Shown here piece after piece: positions 25,914 to 30,631 of a DNA stretch of 30,631 nucleotides (position 1 is its first letter; every line of letters starts with the position of its first letter). A program made the translations under genes and the position numbers. The notes under the pieces were generated by a model that saw nothing but the letters and a program-made list of their open reading frames with translations, searched no databases and was not told where the DNA came from. The DNA is from JAULUH01 sp032111745 (GTDB lineage: Bacteria; Chloroflexota; Anaerolineae; JAAEKA01). The stretch covers positions 1 through 30,631 of the forward strand of contig JAULUH010000216.1 of NCBI GenBank assembly GCA_032111745.1. The letters run 5' to 3'.

Positions 25914-28475
25914 TCATCTGATCTCGATCCAAATCGGCTCTGCCGAGATTTGTGCGCCCGACTCGTTCTGCGCCACAGCGCCTACCTGATGGACCCCGGG
26001 CTGCAACGTCCACCACGCTTCGAAGGGCAATTCAGTCACGGTGTCCAGCGGTTCGCCGTCCACCATGAAGGTCAACTGTTTCAACTGGCCGGTTCCCATC
26101 GGCCGCGCGGCCAGGCGTACCTGCTGTAGTTCCGCCGGCACTGAGGCCGAGATGCGGAAGACACTATTGGGATCCGGGCTGGTCAGCACCAGCCCCTGTC
26201 CGGCCGCCGGCACCGCATCCAGCGCGGCTACCTTGACAGGTGTGCTGCCTGCCACTAGCGCGCTGCCATTCGCGGCAGCCCATTCCTGCAGCTCCGGTGG
26301 ATAGACGCGTACCACCTGCCGGGCCAGGCACCCGGGAGCGGGAGATTCCGCCCGATTGGCCACCATGTTAGAGCAGGAGTCGATCAACCGCTCCTGGTAG
26401 ACGTCGTCAAAGGTGGTAGGCTCGGTGCCCGCAATGAATAGCTCCGTGCGCCGCCGCTGGCATAGTTCCGTCGCCAGTAGCCCCGAGTCGATGCAGATCT
26501 CCGTGCGCACGAAGCCGGGGGGCTGGGCGAACTTCTGCACCGGCAGATGGCGATGCGCCAACTCCATGAAGTCGTGCCAGATGGGTCCGGCGCCCGTCAC
26601 GCCGCTCACACCCAGCATGGGAGCGTTGTCGGCGTTGCCTACCCATACCCCGGTGACCAGCTGGGGAGTGTATCCTACGGTCCAGTTGTCCCGCCAATCG
26701 GTCGTCGTTCCGGTCTTGACAGCTGCCGGCCGGCTCAGCTGCAGCACGCTGTTGCGGCCAAACGACAGCGCCCTGGCATCGTTGTCCGCCAGGATATCCG
26801 TAATCAAGAAGGCGACCTGCGGATCCAATGCCTGGGCTCGGGCCGCGCGCTGCGGTGCCTGAAACAACACCTCGCCGTCCACGTCCTCGACGCGCTCGAT
26901 GGCGTAAGGCTCCACCCTGTACCCACCGTTGGCGAAGACAGCGTATGCACTGGTTAGCTCCAGCAGACTTACCTCGCCCCCGCCCAATGTCAGCGCCAAC
27001 CCATAGCCAGTGCTGGTCCCCGGCGCTGCCCCGCCAGGGCGGAACGAGGTGATCCCCTGGCGCCGCGCCTGCCCGATCAGGGCGTCGATGCCGATTTGGT
27101 CCAGCACCTTGACTGCCGGCAGGTTCAGCGAGCTGGCCAGGGCCGTGCGCGCACTCACCGGCCCGTGCCAGCGGCGATCGTAGTTCTCCGGCACGTAGGG
27201 CTCCCCCTCGGCCGTGGTGAACGCCGTGCGCACATCCGCAATCACCGATGCCGCGGTCAAAGGCGTCTGCCCAGTCTCTGTAGCACGCTGCGGGTCCATG
27301 GCCGCCGCATAGGTGATCGGCTTGATGGCCGAGCCAGGCTGCCGCAGCGCCACCGCCGCATTGACCGCGCCGGCAATGCTCCCGTCGAAGTAATCCGGGC
27401 TGCCTACCATGGTCACAATCGCCCCGGTCTGTGGATCCAGGCCCACCACCGCGGCGTTCTCGATGCGCCGGTCCGCCGGTGCCTCCGGATCCGCTGCCAG
27501 CCGGGCCAGGTGCCGCACTACCGTGCTCTCAGCCTGGTGCTGCCGGTCCAGGTCCAGGGTCGTCGTGACCCGCAGACCCCCCTGGCTGACCCTCTCTGCG
27601 CCCAGCAGTCGCTCCAGCTGTGCTTCGGCGTAGCTCACGAAGTGCGGGGCCTCGATGGGAAATGGGGTGGCCGCGAACTGCAGCTTCTCTGCCAGCGCCA
27701 GCTTCGCCTCCTCCCGGCTGATGGCGCCGTTCCATACCATCAGGCTCAGCACCGTGGACTGGCGCCAGCGCGCCGCATCGAGGTCCTGCAACGGGTTATA
27801 CGCGCCCGGACTCTGCACCAGGCCGGCTAGCAGGCTGCACTCGGCCAGGTCCAGCTCTTGGGCAGGCTCGCCAAAAAAGGCCTCAGCCGCCGCCTCCAAA
27901 CCGTAGGCGAAATTGCCGTAGTAGACCTGGTTCAGGTACAGCGCCAGAATCTCCTCCTTGCTGTACCGTAGCTCAATCTGCCAGGCCAGCCATGCCTCCC
28001 GCAGCTTGCGCCGTAAAGTGTGCTCGTAGCGCTCGTCGGGCGCCAGCAACGTGTTCCGCGCCAGCTGCTGCGTCAAGGTCGAGGCCCCCGACACCACCTC
28101 CCCGCTGCGCAGGTTCTGCCAGGCCGCGCGGGCGATCGCCAGCGGATCGACCCCCGGATGCTGGAAGAAGCGGCTGTCCTCCACGGCTACCGTGGCCTGC
28201 CAGCACGCCGTCGGAATCTCCTCGAACGCCAGCGGTGTCTGCTTGCCCTCCCCCGTGATCACCTCGTAAAGGAGCTGGCCGTGGCGATCGTAGATCAACG
28301 TGCTGGGGCGAATCGCGGCCAGGTTCTCCGGTGTTACCGCAGGCAGGTCGCCCAGCAGCCACACGGCCACGGCGACCACGACAGCGACAGCACCCGCAAC
28401 AAGTACAGGCCAGCGACGCTTTCTGAGAACGGCAATCATTGCTCGAGTCGACCCTTGGCGATCCTGGCGAGTCAT
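25914..28475 (-). CDS. pbpC: Penicillin-binding protein 1C (bifunctional peptidoglycan synthase)
   Basis: About 853 residues. A short basic N-terminus and one transmembrane helix precede a GT51 glycosyltransferase domain ('TVAVEDSRFFQHPGVDPLAIARAAWQNL', 'GASTLTQQLARNTLL'), then a transpeptidase domain with Ser382 in SAIK, SLN in 'ASSLNLP', and KTG in 'AVKTGTTTDWRDNW'. The tail matches the BiPBP_C beta domain typical of PBP1C ('LVLTSPDPNSVFRI ... TVTELPFEAWWTLQPGVHQVGAVA'). It polymerises lipid II and cross-links peptides outside the membrane. The start is uncertain: ATG 28475 is chosen, but ATG 28439 (MIAVLRKRRW) or TTG 28514 are possible, and none has a clear ribosome site. The alpha-2-macroglobulin gene follows 14 bases after the stop. 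Confidence 0.93.
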   Translation of the reverse strand: MTRQDRQGSTRAMIAVLRKRRWPVLVAGAVAVVVAVAVWLLGDLPAVTPENLAAIRPSTLIYDRHGQLLYEVITGEGKQTPLAFEEIPTACWQATVAVEDSRFFQHPGVDPLAIARAAWQNLRSGEVVSGASTLTQQLARNTLLAPDERYEHTLRRKLREAWLAWQIELRYSKEEILALYLNQVYYGNFAYGLEAAAEAFFGEPAQELDLAECSLLAGLVQSPGAYNPLQDLDAARWRQSTVLSLMVWNGAISREEAKLALAEKLQFAATPFPIEAPHFVSYAEAQLERLLGAERVSQGGLRVTTTLDLDRQHQAESTVVRHLARLAADPEAPADRRIENAAVVGLDPQTGAIVTMVGSPDYFDGSIAGAVNAAVALRQPGSAIKPITYAAAMDPQRATETGQTPLTAASVIADVRTAFTTAEGEPYVPENYDRRWHGPVSARTALASSLNLPAVKVLDQIGIDALIGQARRQGITSFRPGGAAPGTSTGYGLALTLGGGEVSLLELTSAYAVFANGGYRVEPYAIERVEDVDGEVLFQAPQRAARAQALDPQVAFLITDILADNDARALSFGRNSVLQLSRPAAVKTGTTTDWRDNWTVGYTPQLVTGVWVGNADNAPMLGVSGVTGAGPIWHDFMELAHRHLPVQKFAQPPGFVRTEICIDSGLLATELCQRRRTELFIAGTEPTTFDDVYQERLIDSCSNMVANRAESPAPGCLARQVVRVYPPELQEWAAANGSALVAGSTPVKVAALDAVPAAGQGLVLTSPDPNSVFRISASVPAELQQVRLAARPMGTGQLKQLTFMVDGEPLDTVTELPFEAWWTLQPGVHQVGAVAQNESGAQISAEPIWIEIR

Positions 28476-28891
28476 TCTACTCAGGAGTCTAGTCCAAACG
28501 GCGTCGAAACGCAAGCCACACTGGGCGCGCTACCGCGGGCGCGTCGCGCCCACTCACCCCATTACACGCCCCGCTGGTCGACCAGGTTCACCTGGCGATG
28601 CCATACCCTCATCCCCGCGTAGGGCGCGGCCCTCCGTGGCCGCCCGTGCGTTCGGCCACCGCCTCTCGGTCGCACCTCGGCATTGCGCCACCCCCACCTG
28701 TCTGTACTACAACCCCCATCCCTCGCGTAGGGCGCGGGGCATGGCTGTTCAGAGAGGCATACGTTGGAGCAAATGGGTCTCCGCCCAACGCGCAAGGACT
28801 GGCGATCCTCCCTTGGGCGCAGGCACCCGAAGGGGAGCCTGCGCGGCGGGGGAGGGTCGCCAGCCCTTGTCCACTCCGAATCGTCAAATCG
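28476..28891. other. Intergenic region with short GC-rich repeats and one long palindrome
   Basis: No supported gene. Two copies of a CGCGTAGGGCGCGG element are seen at 28616 and 28724, each preceded by a C-rich CATCCC-type stretch; the first continues into a GCGGCC/GGCCGC hairpin. The 28792-28869 palindrome is listed separately. The pbpC promoter should lie here on the minus strand, but no convincing -35/-10 pair was found. Confidence 0.5.
28792..28869. repeat. Long imperfect palindrome 3' of the spondin-domain gene
   Basis: Outer arms of 20 bases (about 28793-28812 and 28850-28869) match at 18 positions; inner arms GCGCAGGC (28817-28824) and GCCTGCGC (28837-28844) are perfect, with CCC-GAA-GGG at the tip. 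The element starts 22 bases beyond the stop codon at 28892. It could act as a terminator or mRNA stabiliser, though no T tract follows on either strand; it looks like a REP-type element. Confidence 0.75.
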
Positions 28892-29629
28892 TTAGTTCAC
28901 CCGCGTGATCGTGATCATCGCCACCGGCTCACTCCACCCATGCACCTCCGGCACCAGGTCCACACCACCCGCAATGCCAGCATGCATGGCGACCACGCCG
29001 CCCTCGGCCAGCGCCGGATTGCTCATCCCGGTGCCCGGATCGTCCGACGTCACGCCGATCAACCCCTGGCACGGCGGCACGATGTCGGCGAAATCCTCAG
29101 TGTTGATCTCCGTCCCCGCATCGTACGCATTGGCGTATACTGTGATCGACCGGCCGACCCGGCCCGGAATGGGCAGCGAATCGAGCCCGGTGAAGCCGTC
29201 ATTGGTGCAGATCAACATCATCGCGATGGAGAGGTACTTGGCCGTATCCCCTGCGGTGACCTGGTAGGTCGCCGAGTCGGGGAACATGCCACTACCGGGG
29301 GTACCGGCAGGCACCAGCGGAACGCTGCCTTCCTGCACGTCATACACGAAGCGGCTGCCCTCGAGGGCCTCCAACAGGGGGCCATTGTTGCCATTCTCCG
29401 CAATCTGTTGGATGCCCGTGCTTGCCGCCTCACCAACCTGGAAAACGGTGGCTGGTGCCCGGTGGGTCACCAGAACCGGCGGCGAAAACGGCTGCCCTCC
29501 GGTCAGGTTGGTGATGGTGATCTCGTAAGTGGACTCTCGTCCGTTGGCCAGGGCTCCCGTGGCAGCCACCAGGAGCGCCAGGGTCGCCAGCAAAGTCGCG
29601 CGTAGCGCCGTGCGTCGTCGGGATGTCAT
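28892..29629 (-). CDS. Secreted spondin-domain protein
   Basis: 245 residues: signal peptide 1-29 (TSRRR then a hydrophobic run ending ATGALANG), then a single Spond_N-like domain over the rest ('YEITITNLTGGQPFSPPVLVTH', 'VFQVGEAASTGIQQIAENGNNGPLLEAL', 'AMMLICTNDGFTGLDSLPIP', and the closing strand 'VAMITITRVN'). Bacterial members are secreted, of unknown function; the eukaryotic domain in F-spondin has a C2-like fold. ATG 29629 has AAAGGA 7 bases upstream. A cation-exchanger gene lies upstream on the same strand with a 25-bp inverted repeat between them. Confidence 0.88.
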   Translation of the reverse strand: MTSRRRTALRATLLATLALLVAATGALANGRESTYEITITNLTGGQPFSPPVLVTHRAPATVFQVGEAASTGIQQIAENGNNGPLLEALEGSRFVYDVQEGSVPLVPAGTPGSGMFPDSATYQVTAGDTAKYLSIAMMLICTNDGFTGLDSLPIPGRVGRSITVYANAYDAGTEINTEDFADIVPPCQGLIGVTSDDPGTGMSNPALAEGGVVAMHAGIAGGVDLVPEVHGWSEPVAMITITRVN

Positions 29630-29775
29630 CAGATATTCCTTTCGTATCGTCGCGAATCAAGGTCGAAATCTCGTTCATCGGGCGGTCGGGGCCCTCGACC
29701 ACATGATCGTACGATACGCCCCCAGCCTTACCCCCATGTTGCGGCAGGATTACGGAACCCTTACAGCACAGTCAT

Positions 29776-29851
29776 CGCGTAGGGGCACGAACGGCGGTGG
29801 TGGGCTGCGGCAGCCCCGCCCGCACCCCACCGCCGTTCGTGCCCCTACGCG
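29776..29851. repeat. Perfect 25-bp inverted repeat 3' of the cation exchanger gene
   Basis: Arms at 29776-29800 and 29827-29851 are exact reverse complements over 25 bases, with a 26-base centre that includes GGCTG-CGG-CAGCC. The outer end contains CGCGTAGGGG, the motif also seen at 19377, 28616 and 28724. The element lies 12 bases beyond the exchanger stop codon. It may terminate or stabilise that transcript, or be a mobile REP-like palindrome. Confidence 0.85.
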
Positions 29852-29863
29852 CGAGCCACCCGC

Positions 29864-30631
29864 CTAGAACGTGCTGGGCAGGAAGAAGAAGGCCAGCAGC
29901 AGGATCAGGTATACCGCCAGCAGCATCGCCCCTTCCAGCCAGTTGGAACGGCCATCCATCGAGATGAATGCTGCGATAGCCGCCGAAGCCGTCAGTGCGA
30001 TCAGCTCGAAGTTGTTGAACTCCAGGGTCAGGGGATTGCCCATCAACAGCGACACGAACACCAGCACCGGCGCCACAAACAGGGCTATCTGTAGGCTGGA
30101 ACCGTTGGCGATGCTCAGGCTCAGGTCCATCTGGTTCTTCAGCGCCACCTGCACGGCCACCAGGTGCTCGGCCACGTTGCCGATCAGCGGGATGATGATG
30201 ATGCCGACGAAGAACTCGCTCCAGCCCATGGCCTGGGTCACCGGCTCAATGGAGCCCACCAGGAACTCGCTCATGATGGCGATGCCGACGACCGACGCCC
30301 CCAGCACGCCCAGGGCTATCGTCGGGCTCCACTTGGGCCCGGCGTGGCTGGGTTCGATGGCCGTGGCGTGGGCGTGGTTGGTGGTCCTCTGGTTTCGCAG
30401 GACATAGACAATGGACAATATGTAGATGAATAAGAGCACCGCGGCAGTGGTCAGGCTGAGCTCCTCGACGCGCAGGGTGTCCGGCTCGATGGCGGCGTTG
30501 AAGATCGACGGCACGCTGAGGCCGATCACGGCCAGGATCAGCATGGTGGCGTCCAGCCCGGCCGTGCTGCGATCGAAGCGCTGCACGCCGTGCTTCAGGC
30601 CGCCCAGCAGGATGGCCAGTCCCAACACCAA
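29864..30631 (-). CDS. Calcium/cation:proton exchanger (CaCA/CAX-type), C-terminal part (5' end outside window)
   Basis: 255 residues are visible from the window edge to the stop at 29864, about two thirds of a typical protein. The second CaCA repeat carries GNVAEH (family GNxAEH) and 'IANGSSLQIALFVAPVLVF', the pair of motifs that bind the cation in the membrane. At least seven hydrophobic segments are visible; a short polar loop (RNQRTTNHAHATAIEP) separates the halves. These proteins expel calcium from the cytoplasm in exchange for protons. The frame runs through the window end, so the true start is unseen. Confidence 0.9.
   Translation of the reverse strand: MVLGLAILLGGLKHGVQRFDRSTAGLDATMLILAVIGLSVPSIFNAAIEPDTLRVEELSLTTAAVLLFIYILSIVYVLRNQRTTNHAHATAIEPSHAGPKWSPTIALGVLGASVVGIAIMSEFLVGSIEPVTQAMGWSEFFVGIIIIPLIGNVAEHLVAVQVALKNQMDLSLSIANGSSLQIALFVAPVLVFVSLLMGNPLTLEFNNFELIALTASAAIAAFISMDGRSNWLEGAMLLAVYLILLLAFFFLPSTF

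Noticed and set aside
28598..29605. 335-codon plus-strand ORF over the repeats and spondin gene
   Set aside because: Arg/His-rich shadow that crosses a palindrome; the minus-strand gene has a signal peptide, ribosome site and recognised domain.

Overview
The window is GC-rich chromosomal DNA that reads as a member of the Chloroflexota, most likely Anaerolineae-like. This placement is inferred from gene content and style: Pro/Thr-linker lipoproteins, SH3b plus clan GH-A glycosidases, tandem M16 peptidases, an Ig-like alpha-2-macroglobulin lipoprotein beside PBP1C, and GC-rich palindromes in the gaps. No rRNA or tRNA gene, insertion sequence, phage cassette or CRISPR array was recognised. Both ends cut a gene.

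Layout. 1-1210 (+): end of an amino-sugar catabolism pair (nagA 3' end, then a SIS-domain sugar isomerase/deaminase). 1227-7534 (-): three tandem secreted or anchored proteins that share a C-terminal glycosidase domain; the largest also carries a GH18-like domain that has lost its catalytic Glu. It is preceded by a 400-base gap with four good hairpins, probably its 5' leader. 7935-9716: a small two-helix membrane protein and a divergent membrane-anchored helical protein, both of unknown function. 9723-11102: a lone RusA-type resolvase and rsmI, divergent. 11151-11721: a compact unit with a consensus promoter, a 20-codon ORF whose stop codon lies in the loop of an intrinsic terminator, then an 89-residue SWIM zinc-finger protein and a second strong terminator. 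11828-14299: a YbhN/UPF0104-type membrane protein and UDP-glucose dehydrogenase. 14344-18274: three consecutive M16 peptidases, two with HxxEH and one without. 18287-19383: acpS and an OmpR/PhoB response regulator, overlapping by 4 bases.

19384-19830 is a gap between convergent genes holding two head-to-head copies of a repeat module (CGAAG-rich tandem repeats plus a hairpin). Everything after it is on the minus strand, in transcription order: a CaCA/CAX-type exchanger cut by the window end, a secreted spondin-domain protein, penicillin-binding protein 1C, and a 2022-residue alpha-2-macroglobulin lipoprotein with an intact CxEQ thioester motif.

How the genes work together: most of the window concerns the cell surface. 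It holds secreted glycosidases, UDP-glucuronate supply, surface or periplasm-like proteolysis (M16), and the PBP1C/alpha-2-macroglobulin pair thought to repair and protect the wall. The strongest candidate for something undescribed is the leader unit at 11151-11310, which looks like a translation-sensing attenuator in front of the SWIM gene. Next are the structured leader at 7535-7887 and the family of palindromic elements at gene 3' ends.
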